From NCBI GenBank assembly GCA_010084195.1, contig RGPS01000012.1, positions 1 through 58,747 of the forward strand: a stretch of 58,747 nucleotides of DNA. The letters run 5' to 3'. Below the pieces are notes generated by a model that was not told where the DNA came from, did no database searches, and saw only the letters and a list, made by a program, of their open reading frames with translations. Origin of the DNA: Terriglobia bacterium. Lineage in GTDB: Bacteria; Acidobacteriota; Terriglobia; Bryobacterales; Bryobacteraceae. The position numbers and the translations under genes are program-made. Shown piece after piece: positions 18,170 to 28,451 of the stretch (within the stretch, counting starts at the first letter, position 1; each line of letters begins with the position of its first letter).

Positions 18170-19132
18170 ATGGCACGTGTCGCTATCGTCATCGTTACCT
18201 ACAACTCTGCAGCCGAGATCGCAGGTTGCCTCGCCTCGCTCCGGCACCAACCGGATGCCGAGGTGGTCGTGGTGGACAATGCTTCTTCCGATGACACCGC
18301 AGCGATCGTGAGGTCGGAAGGAATCCGGCTGATTGCCAGTTCAGCCAACCTGGGCTTCGCCGGGGGCGTCAACCTGGGCGTCCGTGAGACCTCAGCGCCC
18401 CTGATTCTGCTGCTCAATCCCGATGCACACCTTCTCACCGGCATCGGGGCCCTGACTGAGAGCATGCAGGCACCAACCGGATACGCGGGGGGCCTGCTGT
18501 TGGGGGACGACGGGTTACCGCAAACCGGCTTCATGGTCCGTCGGCTGCCGACCCCAACAGCCCTTGCCTTCGAAGTTCTTGGCCTGAACCGACTCTTCCC
18601 TGGCAACACGGTGAATAGGAACTACAGGTGCAAGGGAATAGATCCTATGGCACGTGGATTCGCAGAACAGCCAGCCGGCGCCTTCCTGATGTTTACTCGC
18701 CAGGCGTGGCTGGAGGTTGGCGGCCTTGATGAAAGCTTTATGCCTGTGTGGTTTGAAGACGTTGATTTTTGCGCGCGGCTGCGCCTGGCAGGCTATCGGG
18801 GAGAATACGTACCGGCAGCGAGGGCCAGACATACGGGAGGCCACTCCGTCAGTACCATCAGCGTGGAGATTCGCCACAAATACTGGTATGGTAATCTTCT
18901 TGAATACGCGGCCAAACACTTCGGGATCATAGGTTTCCGGGCGGTGGCCGCAGCAGTCGCATTAGGTGCTTTGCTGCGTGCGGTAACAGGGTGGCCGCTT
19001 CACGGTTCCAAAGTATTGCGGATTTATGGGGAAGTTTTTCAACTGGCTTGGTTCCGGCTCATGAAGAGTCGGACACAACTTGGCACAGTCGCGGAACAAA
19101 AGTGTGAGAAGTCTGGTAGGCGAGATAAATGA
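18170..19132 (+). CDS. Glycosyltransferase family 2
   Basis: This is a second GT-A transferase, 320 residues long. AIVIVTYNSAAEI and VVVDNASSDDT form the nucleotide-sugar site, LLNPDAHLL carries the DXD-like element, and WFEDVDFCARL holds the base. The C-terminal ~60 residues contain a hydrophobic stretch (AVAAAVALGALLRAVTG) that may attach it to the membrane. It is similar in plan to rhamnosyltransferases of lipopolysaccharide synthesis. Short spacing to both neighbours indicates one operon. Confidence 0.87.
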   Translation: MARVAIVIVTYNSAAEIAGCLASLRHQPDAEVVVVDNASSDDTAAIVRSEGIRLIASSANLGFAGGVNLGVRETSAPLILLLNPDAHLLTGIGALTESMQAPTGYAGGLLLGDDGLPQTGFMVRRLPTPTALAFEVLGLNRLFPGNTVNRNYRCKGIDPMARGFAEQPAGAFLMFTRQAWLEVGGLDESFMPVWFEDVDFCARLRLAGYRGEYVPAARARHTGGHSVSTISVEIRHKYWYGNLLEYAAKHFGIIGFRAVAAAVALGALLRAVTGWPLHGSKVLRIYGEVFQLAWFRLMKSRTQLGTVAEQKCEKSGRRDK

Positions 19133-19156
19133 ATAGTGGAGCGGACTCGCGCAAAC

Positions 19157-20209
19157 ATGTCCGGTAACGGTTACGTCTCGGTAACAATCGTCACTTACAA
19201 CAGTGGACGATTCATAAAGCGCTGCCTCGAATCTGTACTTGACCAAAAGTACCCGTTCCGGGAGATTATCGTTATCGATAACAACTCCACTGACGGGACG
19301 ATTGATATTCTCGAGCCCTTCGAAGGCCGCTGCCAGATCGTCTACAACGAAGAAAACATTGGCTTTTCAGCTGCCCAGAACCAGGCCATTGCGATGTCGA
19401 ACTCAGAATGGGTTCTGACCCTCAACCCGGACGTCCTTCTGCTGCAGGGGTTCATTGAGGCGCTGGTCACGGCCGGAAACATTGACCCAAAAGTCGGCAC
19501 TGTCTGCGGAAAACTGCTGACCATGACGGCCACTTTCGATTTCCCGGAAGAACCTACCGTCGATTCCACCGGCATCTACTTCACCCCGAACCTGCGCCAC
19601 CTCGACCGGGGCAGCCTCCAGGTGGATAACGGCAGCTTCCGGAACTACGAGTACGTTTTTGGTGCCACCGCTGCGGCTGCGTTGTATCGGCGACATATGA
19701 TCAACGACATTCTCGTGCAGGGAGAATTCTTCGACAACGACTTCTTTGCCTACCGCGAAGATGCCGATGTCGCCTGGCGAGCCCAGCTTATGGGCTGGAA
19801 ATGCCTGTACGCACCCTACGCCAAGGGCTATCACGTCCGCAAAGCCCTGCCGGGTAACCGCCGTGCGTTACCGGCCGAGATCAACATGCATTCGGTCAAG
19901 AACCGGTTCCTGCTTCGCATCAAGAACATTACGCCGGATCTTTACCGCCGCAACTTCCTCGCGATCACCGTACGCGACATTGTGGTGATCAGTGCCTGCG
20001 TTCTTTGGGAACATACTTCGCTGCGGGCTTTCCCGTTCCTGTTTAAGAACTGGCGCAACGTCCTCGCCAAGCGGCAAGAGATTATGGCCCGCAAGAAGGT
20101 TGACGACGCCTACATTGCCAGCTGGTTCGACTTCCAGCCAGTGAGTAAGCCGGCCCCGAAGAAATCTGTCGCCAGCCTGACTCGCGCCGCAAAAGCCACC
20201 CGGCGCTAA
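19157..20209 (+). CDS. Glycosyltransferase family 2
   Basis: This is a third GT-A transferase of about 350 residues, with VTIVTYNSGRFI, VIDNNSTDGTI, LTLNPDVLLL and AYREDADVAWR. I took ATG at 19157 because the family fold begins right after it. An in-frame GTG at 19136 would add seven residues and is not excluded. The last 20 residues are Lys/Arg-rich, as in proteins that touch the membrane surface. It lies between the other transferases on the same strand. Confidence 0.85.
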   Translation: MSGNGYVSVTIVTYNSGRFIKRCLESVLDQKYPFREIIVIDNNSTDGTIDILEPFEGRCQIVYNEENIGFSAAQNQAIAMSNSEWVLTLNPDVLLLQGFIEALVTAGNIDPKVGTVCGKLLTMTATFDFPEEPTVDSTGIYFTPNLRHLDRGSLQVDNGSFRNYEYVFGATAAAALYRRHMINDILVQGEFFDNDFFAYREDADVAWRAQLMGWKCLYAPYAKGYHVRKALPGNRRALPAEINMHSVKNRFLLRIKNITPDLYRRNFLAITVRDIVVISACVLWEHTSLRAFPFLFKNWRNVLAKRQEIMARKKVDDAYIASWFDFQPVSKPAPKKSVASLTRAAKATRR

Positions 20210-20223
20210 GACAAACCAACCCG

Positions 20224-21321
20224 GTGCGCATCGCAATCCTCGGCACGCGCGGCATACCCGCAAACTACGGCGGTTTTGAGACCTTCGCGGAAGAGCTTTC
20301 CCGCAGGCTCGTCGCCCGCGGCCATGATGTGACCGTTTACTGCCGCAACCGTCACACGGAACCGGAATTCCACGGGGTAAAACTCGTCCAACTGCCCACC
20401 ATCCGGCACAAGTACCTGGACACGTTGGCGCATACTTTCGTCTCCATGCTGCACCTTCTGACGCATCGGCAGGACGTGGCGCTGTACTGCAATGCCGCGA
20501 ACGCAATCTTCACGCTGCTGCCCCGACTGGCCGGAGTGCCGGTAGCGCTCAACGTCGATGGCATCGAGCGCAAGCGCAAGAAATGGAATGCTCTCGCCAG
20601 AACCTGGTACCTGATGTCGGAGTGGCTCTCCACGAAGTTTCCGAATGTCATCATCACTGACGCCGAAGCCATCCAACGTTACTACAAGGACACGTACGGT
20701 GCCGAATCCACCTTCATTGCCTATGGAACCTCCACTTCGCGGGAGGCGACGACAACCGCTCTGACACAGCTGGGCCTGCAGCCGCACCGATATTTCCTCT
20801 ATGTGAGTCGGATGGAGCCCGAGAATCGTGCCCTTGAAGTCCGCCAGGCATTTGAAAAAGTCCCGACCCGGATGAAGCTGGCGCTGATTGGTGACGCCCC
20901 CTACGCGGCAGAGTACATTGGCCGTGTTCGGGATACCAGCGACGGCCGAATTGTCATACCCGGGGCCGTATATGGCCTGGGATACCGGGAACTGGGGTCA
21001 TGGTGCTTCGCTTATGTCCATGCAACGGAGGTCGGAGGCACGCACCCGGCGCTGATTGAAGCGATGGGCAAGGGCTGTCTGGTGCTGTACCTCGATACCG
21101 TGGAGAACCGCGAAGTTTGTGGGGATGCCGGCTTAGCCTATTCGGACACTGAGGGCCTGACCGCGCGAATGATGGAAGCGCTGCAGATGTCTGAGGAGCA
21201 GCGCAACGCGTACCGTGCGCGGGCGCTGGAGCGAGTCCGCCGGAGCTATGACTGGGAAGCCGTCACCACGCAGTACGAAGAACTACTCAACGGACTCTGC
21301 CAACCGCAGGCAGGGCGCTAA
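20224..21321 (+). CDS. Glycosyltransferase family 4 with DUF1972 N-terminal domain
   Basis: This is a GT-B fold transferase of 365 residues. The N-terminus RIAILGTRGIPANYGGFETF is characteristic of the DUF1972 group of rhamnosyl- and related transferases. The C-terminal donor half contains YVSRMEPENR and EVGGTHPALIEAMGKGC with the conserved Glu. The start is GTG at 20224. It ends the polysaccharide cluster and converges with the receptor pseudogene, overlapping it by four bases. The acceptor and sugar are unknown, but the L-rhamnose genes at 34-35 kb fit a rhamnose-using cell. Confidence 0.88.
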   Translation: MRIAILGTRGIPANYGGFETFAEELSRRLVARGHDVTVYCRNRHTEPEFHGVKLVQLPTIRHKYLDTLAHTFVSMLHLLTHRQDVALYCNAANAIFTLLPRLAGVPVALNVDGIERKRKKWNALARTWYLMSEWLSTKFPNVIITDAEAIQRYYKDTYGAESTFIAYGTSTSREATTTALTQLGLQPHRYFLYVSRMEPENRALEVRQAFEKVPTRMKLALIGDAPYAAEYIGRVRDTSDGRIVIPGAVYGLGYRELGSWCFAYVHATEVGGTHPALIEAMGKGCLVLYLDTVENREVCGDAGLAYSDTEGLTARMMEALQMSEEQRNAYRARALERVRRSYDWEAVTTQYEELLNGLCQPQAGR

Positions 21322-24300
21322 AATTCCAGCCGAAGCCCAAGCTGGAGCGTGCGGTTAGTTTTCGCCCGGTTGATAGTCCCCCCGGTCACAATATCGACGC
21401 TCGTATTCGGAAGGTTGAAATTCGGGTGGTTCGCCAGATTGAAGGCCTCCAGACGAAATTGGAGGACGTTCCTTTCTGTAAGTTTGAATCGCCGCGACAA
21501 AGACGTGTTGATATTAATCGTGCCTGGTCCATCCAGGATATTGCGACCGGAATCGCCGAACCTGTACGACGCAAGCGGAACCGGCAGGAAGGCAGAGCGA
21601 TCGAACCAACGGTCTGGCGAGGGAACTTCGACAGTACCTTTGCGAAGACGGTCCGGACGGCTGGCTTCTCCGTTGACGTAAGAAAAGTTCGCCACGCGCG
21701 GGGTGATGGGGGCACCAGAGTAGATTGTGCTGGTACCGGATAGTTGCCAGCCACGAAGCAGGAGATTGCGGGACAACGTCGGAACCCAGATGAAACTCCC
21801 CGCGAAGGCATGCCCGATATCGAAATCAGAGCGACCACGCTCGAGGCTCAGATTCCGGGAATCCTGTGCATTCGAGAAATTGTAGGCGATCGTTCCACCC
21901 GTATTCGAGGTTTCATCAAGGGACTTCGCGAACGTGTAAGTACCTCTGACAAAAAAGTTCTTTGAGAAGCGGCGGCGGACCGTCAGCTGGCCGGAATTAT
22001 AGATTGAATTTGAACCGTCGTTGACAATGTTGATGGCCCCGAAAAATGCATAGGGCCGAGTGGTGCTGGTGGCTTGTGTACGACCGGCCTGATTAATATC
22101 GTAACGCCGGGGCAAGTGGGTCCCCTTTGAGCCCGCGTAGGCGACCTCAATGACGGTGTCCCGTGCGATTTCATGTTCCAGCGAGAGGCTCCACGACTGA
22201 ATGTTTTGGCTCTTAATGCTGGTGCTCTCCAACCCGCCGCTGCCGGTAACGCCGCTGAAGGCGCGACGTGATACCGGAAAGGGATTCGACAGGGTCAGCG
22301 CGGTGGGATCCGCGCTGACTCGGCTAAAGGTTTCGGTAATGGTGAAGGGATAGGTATCAGAGAAGCTATCCAGACGGTACAACGAGCTGGACCCGTAGAA
22401 AATGCCGTAGCCACCACGGAGAGCCGTTCGCGTGCTGCCAAAAACACGCCAGGCAAAACCAAGGCGGGGCGCAAAATTGGTCCATGACGGCCTGGTAATG
22501 GTAGCGGGAAGGCCAACATCCGAGGCTCGGACCGTATGAGGAGCAAGGCCGACGGCGTTAATACGCTGGTCAAACTCAGCCTTCGACAAGGTGCCGGTAC
22601 CGCTCGTTACCAGTTTCCCCAAAGCCGGCACGAACATCGCCCACGCGCCAAACTTCTCCTTAGGAGGCTTCTGCAGGTCGTAGCGGACGCCGATATTCAG
22701 GGTCAGACTGGGCGTGATCTTGAAATCATCCTGCGCAAAACCGGAGTAGCTGGAGACGAGGTGGTAAGGGCCACCTGCATCGAGTTGACGGCGGGTACTA
22801 TCGGCCCAGCCAAGAACGAAATCGGCAACAGGTTCACCTGTGAATCGACCGAGAAAAGACGCAAGGCCCCGGGTATCACCGTAGCTCCTCGAGAAGTATT
22901 AGGAGCGCAGAAAATCGCCGCCAAACTTAAATGAGTGGAGACCTTTGATCCAGGTCAGGCTGCCCGAGTACTGATAATTATTGAAGGAGTAGATCTTGGG
23001 GATGGTATTTGCAGGACCAAGCGAAAGATACCCGGTAAGAGTAAGGTAAGGAAGGCCATTGGCAACGGGGTTGGTAGTGCCTCCGACGAAACCGGTTTGA
23101 GCCCCCCAGTCGGTGTCACCGCTCAACGGCCAGACCTGATGGTTGGTAGTCCTGGAGAAATTGGCACTCGTCTCCACAAACATGGTCGGGCTGATGGTGC
23201 GAATATATTTCAGGTAAGAGACCATGGCCAGCGTCTTGTTGGAAAGCCCGAAGTAGGGTATCGGGGAGTTGTTGGAGTTGATCGGATCATAGACAGCCGC
23301 CGGGGACCAGAAAGCGCTCGCCGTCATGCGGTCATTGGAACTGAAGTTGTGGTCAATCTTGATCCCGTAGTTATTTGACGAGTTGGTGCCGTTCCCCTGT
23401 GCGATGTAGTTAAAAACTCCGCCCGCAGGCAGGTTGGGTAGAGGGTAATAGCCGGCGAGTTTCGCGGCCACCGGATTGAGCCGGCTCGCCGGAATCCGAT
23501 TGCCCGGAAACGGACTCCTGCTGACGGTATCCAGCAACGTAATGGGCTTGCCAAAAGCATCAGTGGCACCGGAGAAGTCGCCCTTCAACATCTCAGGCCG
23601 CGGTGTGAGACCTCGCTGCGATTGGCCCTGGATAAGGCGGAGGGAGTCCCAGGTAAACAGAAAGAAGGTCCGGTTACGGCCGTTGTAGATACGGGGAAGC
23701 AGGACTGGCCCCCCGACGGTCGCACCAAACTGGTTGCGACGCAGTTTGGACTTCTGGCCATCGAAGTAACCAACAGCATCAAAGGCATCGTTCCGAAGAA
23801 ACTCATACAAGGCCCCTCGAAGCCGGTTGGTGCCGCTCTTGGTAACGACAGTAAGCAAGCCCCCGGCGTACCTGCCATATTCGGCGGCGAAACCCGAGGT
23901 CTGGAGCTTAAACTCCTGGACCCCTTCAATGGGCGGACTAAGCACAGCTCCGGTGTTCCGTCGCTGCGTATTATTCATGCCATCCAGCAGGAACCCCGTG
24001 TTGTCAGCGCGGGCACCGTTCACCGCGTACGAACCGTCCCCGCCATCTCCTTTCGGGATCACCCCGCCGGTAAGGAGCGCGAGGCGCAGGGCTTCTCCAG
24101 CGTGACCCTCCAGATCGCGAACCCGGCCCAGGTCGCCCAGGGTAAGGCAAAGTTGAGTGCGGTCCCCGGCTTTTTCAGAAAGCACCATGGACTCGACAAA
24201 TTCGTGGCCAGCCGCATCGTGATTGCCCTGCTTCAGGTGAAGCACACCCAGGTTGTAGTGGGTCAGCCCCAGTTTCTTGTTGTCACCCAGTTTTTCATAG

Positions 24301-24932
24301 ATCGCCAGGGCCTTCATAAAGCTGCCGAGGGAGCTAACGTTGTCACCCCGCAGAGCATGAACAATGGCCAGATTTTGGTAAGGAGCCGGATCATCCTGAA
24401 GACCCGCCTTCCTGTTGAAGTCCAGAACCTGATTCAGAATCTCTACCGCTTCCGGGTACCGGGCCTGCCCCGCATAAACCCCGGAGAGATTATTCATGAC
24501 GAGAGGAGTTCTCCGCTCGGCACCAGGACGGCGAGAGTACTCCAAAGCCAGCTTGTAATGCCCTTCCGCCTCCGGATACTTACCTTGCAAACGTTCTGTA
24601 CCCCCAATCAGCTGGATGCAAATACTGACGTGGAACCAGTCAGAGAGAACTTCGGATTCCTGAGCACAGAACTGAAACCGTTCCACGGATGCGGGGAAAT
24701 TGCCTTGCTTCTGAGCTGCCTCACCCCACACGGACAGCCACTTCTGAAATTCCGCATCGAAAGGGCCAAACTGACGCCGGACTTCCGCTTTCTCCTGTTC
24801 GGTGGCGGCCTGTTTCCAGGCCTTGAAAGCAGCTTCGATGCGGGGCTGAAGCTCGGGAGGCGGATCTGCGGCGAGACCCGGAAGGCCTGCCGACAATAGC
24901 ACAGCCAGCGCGATCACTCCGGGGTACTTCAT
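21318..24932 (-). pseudogene. TPR protein fused in frame to an Oar-type TonB-dependent receptor, interrupted by one TAA
   Basis: One frame runs from the ATG at 24932 to the stop at 21318, broken only by TAA at 22899-22901. Residues 1-22 are a signal peptide. Residues ~100-283 are TPR-like helices (NNLSGVYAGQARYPEAVEIL, YNLGVLHLKQGNHDAAGHEF). At about residue 284 (near 24075-24085) the sequence switches to an Oar-type receptor plug (LALLTGGVIPKGDGG, LLDGMNNTQRR, SGFAAEYGRYAGG) and then its barrel, ending in the outer-membrane-type Phe (GLRLEF). The usual N-terminal carboxypeptidase-like domain and early plug are missing. The TAA falls between GGDFLRS and YFSRSYGD. Domains on either side are otherwise well conserved. 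It may be a recent deletion fusion plus nonsense mutation, or an assembly or sequence error. Confidence 0.8.
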
Positions 24933-24956
24933 TCCCTGATCATACCGCCGCGACCG

Positions 24957-26138
24957 CTACCGCTCGACGGCCAGCGCCACGGAATTACCGCCCCCCAGAC
25001 AAAGTGCGGCAACTCCCCGACGAACATCCCGGCGAATCATCTCGTGAATCAACGTAACCAATACCCTCGCCCCACTGGCTCCGATGGGGTGGCCGATAGC
25101 GACGGCACCTCCATTGACGTTTACCTTTGCCGGGTCGACGCCCAGTTCTTTCATCACCCCGAGTGCCTGCACCGAGAAAGCCTCGTTGAGCTCAAAGAGA
25201 TCAACATCCTCCAGCGACCAACCAACCTTCGCCAGGACGTTCCGTACGCCCAAAACCGGGGCCAGCATCACCCATTTGGGCTCTACCCCGCTGGTAGCCT
25301 GCGCTCGTATCCGGACCAGAGGCGCGATGCCCAGGTCCCGCGCTCGTGCAACAGACATCACGGCCAGCGCCGCCGCCGCGTCGTTCACGCCGGGAGCATT
25401 GCCGGCCGTCACGGTGCCGTCTTTGCGAAATGCCGGCTTCAGGGTCGCCAGTGACGCCAGCGTCGTGTCCTCGCGAACCGACTCATCGAAACTGAAAACG
25501 GTTGGCGGACCTTTGCGGGCCGGAACTTCGACCGGAACCACTTCTGCCGCAAAATGCCCGGCTTTCCACGCTGCGGCAGCGCGACGGTGGGACTCCACCG
25601 CATAGCGGTCCTGCTCCTCGCGAGAGATAGAGTGCTTCGTCGCCACCTCTTCGGCCGTAATTCCCATGTGGTAGTCGTTGTACACATCCCACAAACCGTC
25701 CTGAACCATGGAATCAACCACAGTGGAGTGGCCCATGCGGAAACCCTGACGCCCTTGCGGCAGGAGGTAGGGAGCGTTGGTCATAGACTCCATACCGCCC
25801 GCGATAACAATGCCCGCGTTGCCGGTCTGAATCGCCTGCACCGCCAGCCCGACAGCCTTCAACCCGGAACCGCAGACCTTGTTGATGGTGAGTGCCGCCA
25901 CCTCATTCGGCAGCCCGCCATACAGGGCGGCCTGGCGCGCCGGATTCTGCCCGAGACCTGCGGGCAGAACATTGCCCATAATGCACTCGTCAACCTGAGC
26001 CGGATCGAGACCTGCGCGACGAACCACTTCGCGGACGACGACCGCACCGAGCCTGGTGGCAGAGAGTGCGCTCAGCGAGCCCTGAAACTTGCCAACCGGA
26101 GTCCGCACGGCGGCGACAATGGCGACTTCTTCCAGCAT
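24957..26138 (-). CDS. Acetyl-CoA acetyltransferase (thiolase)
   Basis: This cytosolic thiolase of 393 residues cleaves acetoacetyl-CoA with CoA to two acetyl-CoA, or runs the reverse reaction. The nucleophile Cys89 is in [11 protein letters not shown], the NEAFS motif is present, His350 is in [10 protein letters not shown] and the second Cys380 in ALCLGGGNS. The start is the ATG at 26138, whose A is shared with the TGA of the upstream CoA-transferase gene, so translation is coupled. With its two upstream neighbours it forms a ketone-body utilisation operon. Confidence 0.94.
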   Translation of the reverse strand: MLEEVAIVAAVRTPVGKFQGSLSALSATRLGAVVVREVVRRAGLDPAQVDECIMGNVLPAGLGQNPARQAALYGGLPNEVAALTINKVCGSGLKAVGLAVQAIQTGNAGIVIAGGMESMTNAPYLLPQGRQGFRMGHSTVVDSMVQDGLWDVYNDYHMGITAEEVATKHSISREEQDRYAVESHRRAAAAWKAGHFAAEVVPVEVPARKGPPTVFSFDESVREDTTLASLATLKPAFRKDGTVTAGNAPGVNDAAAALAVMSVARARDLGIAPLVRIRAQATSGVEPKWVMLAPVLGVRNVLAKVGWSLEDVDLFELNEAFSVQALGVMKELGVDPAKVNVNGGAVAIGHPIGASGARVLVTLIHEMIRRDVRRGVAALCLGGGNSVALAVER

Positions 26139-26788
26139 CAGAACATCCTCCGGACAGGTTCGGTGACAATGAGCGAGCAACCAGTGAGACGCTGTACCTG
26201 TTCCACAGTCGCCTCCGGGCCAAGCTCCTCCAGCACCAGACCTTGCGGCGTGACGCGCATCACGGCCAGTTCGGTAATGATGGTGTCCACCACCCCGGAC
26301 CCCGTGAGAGGCAGCGTGCACGCCTCCAGGATCTTGGGCGCACCGCTCTTCGTGGCATGCTCCATGGCGACAATCACACGCCGCGCGCTTGCCACCAGAT
26401 CCATGGCGCCGCCCATCCCTTTCAGCATCTTTCCCGGTACCATCCAGTTGGCGAGGTTGCCCTCGCGATCCACCTGTAGTGCGCCCAGAATGCTGAGGTT
26501 CACATGGCCCCCCCGAATCATCGCAAAAGAATCGGCGCTGGAGAAATACGCGGTACCAGGCAGTTCCGTAACCGTTTCTTTACCGGCGTTGACCAGATCA
26601 GCGTCTTCGCTGCCCGCAAGGGGGTAGGGGCCGACACCGAGCATCCCGTTTTCCGATTGCAGAATCACTTCCATGCCTTCAGGAACATAATTGGCGACAG
26701 CCGTGGGGATACCAATGCCGAGATTGACGTAGAACCCATCCCGGAGTTCGCGAGCGGCACGCCGGGCGATAATTTCTCTGGCGTCCAT
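26138..26788 (-). CDS. scoB: 3-oxoacid CoA-transferase subunit B
   Basis: This is the beta subunit (216 residues) of the enzyme that moves CoA from succinyl-CoA (or another acyl-CoA) to acetoacetate. The catalytic glutamate is Glu46 in SENGMLG. The GIGIPT segment near the N-terminus, the [11 protein letters not shown] segment and [13 protein letters not shown] are typical of family I CoA-transferases. It overlaps subunit A by one base at its start and the thiolase by one base at its stop. The donor acyl-CoA cannot be read from the sequence. Confidence 0.94.
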   Translation of the reverse strand: MDAREIIARRAARELRDGFYVNLGIGIPTAVANYVPEGMEVILQSENGMLGVGPYPLAGSEDADLVNAGKETVTELPGTAYFSSADSFAMIRGGHVNLSILGALQVDREGNLANWMVPGKMLKGMGGAMDLVASARRVIVAMEHATKSGAPKILEACTLPLTGSGVVDTIITELAVMRVTPQGLVLEELGPEATVEQVQRLTGCSLIVTEPVRRMF

Positions 26789-27489
26789 TATTTGGTACCT
26801 CCGCGAAGCGTGCGTCGCTCAATGTGCTTTTCGTAGCCGGTCCACTGGACCACGCGGTGGACATAGATACCGGGCGTAATGATGGCGTCGGGATCCAGCA
26901 TGCCGGGCTCCACGATCTCCTCGACCTCAGCGATGGTGCAGCGGGCTGCGGTAGCCATCACGGGATTGAAGTTCCGGGCTGTCTTGCGGTAAACGAGGTT
27001 CCCCATGCGGTCGCCTCGCCAGGCTTTGACGAGCGCAAAATCGGCGGTGAGGCCTGCTTCGAGAACGTAAGGCCTGCCCCTGAATTCACGAACTTCTTTT
27101 CCCTCGGCAACAATGGTTCCTGCACCTGCCGGAGTGAAGAACGCGGGGATGCCGGCGCCACCGGCACGAATCCGCTCCGCAAGAGTCCCCTGGGGGACCA
27201 GCGTGAGATCCAGACGTCCGCCCAGGACCATCTCTTCAAGCAGCTTGTTCTCCCCCACATAGCTGCCAATATGAGAGGCGACCATGCCCGCTTCCAGCAT
27301 CAGGCCCATGCCAACATGGTCGATTCCCATGTTATTGCTGATGGTGTGAAGGTTCCTGACACCAAGCGCGACGGTGGCTGCGATCAGGTCTTCCGGTATG
27401 CCGCAAAGCCCAAAGCCTCCAATCATCAGGGTGGCACCGTCAGGGATATCAGCGACGGCGGCTTCGGCTGAAGGAAAAATTTTGTTCAT
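26788..27489 (-). CDS. scoA: 3-oxoacid CoA-transferase subunit A
   Basis: This is the alpha subunit (233 residues) that binds the CoA moiety. GGFGLCGIPEDLI is the family signature near residues 24-36. The segments ISNNMG, SHIGSYVGENK and GTLAERIRAGGAGIPAFFTP follow as expected. It is the first gene of the minus-strand operon scoA-scoB-thiolase. Its ATG is only 19 bases from the ATG of the divergent cleavage-enzyme gene, so its promoter must overlap that gene or its leader. Confidence 0.94.
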   Translation of the reverse strand: MNKIFPSAEAAVADIPDGATLMIGGFGLCGIPEDLIAATVALGVRNLHTISNNMGIDHVGMGLMLEAGMVASHIGSYVGENKLLEEMVLGGRLDLTLVPQGTLAERIRAGGAGIPAFFTPAGAGTIVAEGKEVREFRGRPYVLEAGLTADFALVKAWRGDRMGNLVYRKTARNFNPVMATAARCTIAEVEEIVEPGMLDPDAIITPGIYVHRVVQWTGYEKHIERRTLRGGTK

Positions 27490-27508
27490 GTATCACAATT
27501 AAGATCTC
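27490..27508. promoter_or_regulatory. 19-base divergent intergenic region between scoA and the keto acid cleavage gene
   Basis: Only 19 bases (GTATCACAATTAAGATCTC) separate two divergent ATG codons. This is too short for two full promoters with leaders. Either one start codon is really further inside, or the promoters overlap the opposite coding regions and transcripts are leaderless or nearly so. The stretch is AT-rich compared with its surroundings. Confidence 0.5.
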
Positions 27509-28450
27509 ATGCCCGGACCGAAGTCAAACAAAGTGATCATCAGCTGTGCCATCACCGGCGGGGTGCACACACCGACCATGTCGCCATACCTGCCGGTGAC
27601 GCCGGATGAAATCGCCCGCCAGGCGATTGATGCCGCGAAGGCCGGAGCGACGATTCTGCATCTGCATGCGAGGGACCCTCGCGACGGTCGGCCTACGCCG
27701 GATGCCGATGTCTTCATGCAGTTCCTGCCGCAGATCAAGGCAGCCACCGACGCGGTGATCAACCTGACCACCGGAGGCGGCATGAACATGACGGTGGAAG
27801 ACCGGCTGGTGGCTCCCCTGCGGGCCCGGCCCGAGATGTGCTCTCTGAATATGGGCACCATGAACTTCGCCCTCCATCCCATGGCAGACAAGTTCACCAA
27901 CTGGAAGCACGCCTGGGAAGAACCGTATCTGCGAGGCACCGATGACTTTGTCTTCCGCAACACCTTCCGCGATATTGAGAGGATCGTGAAGTTGCTCGGT
28001 GAACAGCACGGCACCCGCTTTGAACACGAGTGCTACGACGTGGGGCACCTGTACAACCTGGCGCACTTTGTCGATAAGGGCCTGATCCGTCCGCCATTCT
28101 TTGTGCAAATGATCTTTGGCATTCTGGGGGGAGTCGGAGCAGAACTCTCCAACCTGACCTTCATGAAACAGACGGCTGACCGGCTGTTCGGCAGCGATTA
28201 CCAATGGTCTGTGCTGGCCGCCGGTAAGGCACAAATGCCGTTTGCCACTCAGGCTGCGCTCATGGGAGGGTCCGTGCGGGTGGGGCTGGAAGACTCGCTT
28301 TACATCTCGCGCGGGAAGCTGGCGGTATCAAATGCGGAGCAGGTTACGAAGATCCGGGGAATTCTGGAAGTTCTGGGCCTGGAAATAGCAACACCCTCCG
28401 AGGCGAGAGAAATGCTCGCCCTGAAGGGTGCAGACCAGGTCGGCTTCTGA
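27509..28450 (+). CDS. Beta-keto acid cleavage enzyme (BKACE, DUF849 family)
   Basis: This is a zinc-dependent enzyme of 313 residues with a TIM-barrel fold. The family swaps a beta-keto acid and acetyl-CoA for acetoacetate and a new acyl-CoA. The metal-binding HLHARD motif, the GGG loop NLTTGGGMNM, the FEHECYD segment and the conserved VGLEDSLY Glu are all present. Its divergent partners convert acetoacetate to acetyl-CoA, so product and neighbours fit one pathway. The keto acid substrate cannot be assigned; known members act on 3-keto-5-aminohexanoate, dehydrocarnitine and others. Confidence 0.9.
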   Translation: MPGPKSNKVIISCAITGGVHTPTMSPYLPVTPDEIARQAIDAAKAGATILHLHARDPRDGRPTPDADVFMQFLPQIKAATDAVINLTTGGGMNMTVEDRLVAPLRARPEMCSLNMGTMNFALHPMADKFTNWKHAWEEPYLRGTDDFVFRNTFRDIERIVKLLGEQHGTRFEHECYDVGHLYNLAHFVDKGLIRPPFFVQMIFGILGGVGAELSNLTFMKQTADRLFGSDYQWSVLAAGKAQMPFATQAALMGGSVRVGLEDSLYISRGKLAVSNAEQVTKIRGILEVLGLEIATPSEAREMLALKGADQVGF

Positions 28451-28451
28451 G

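Noticed and set aside
23622-24899. A 425-codon plus-strand frame opposite the TPR/receptor pseudogene.
   Set aside because: It mirrors the conserved minus-strand protein and has no recognisable domain.
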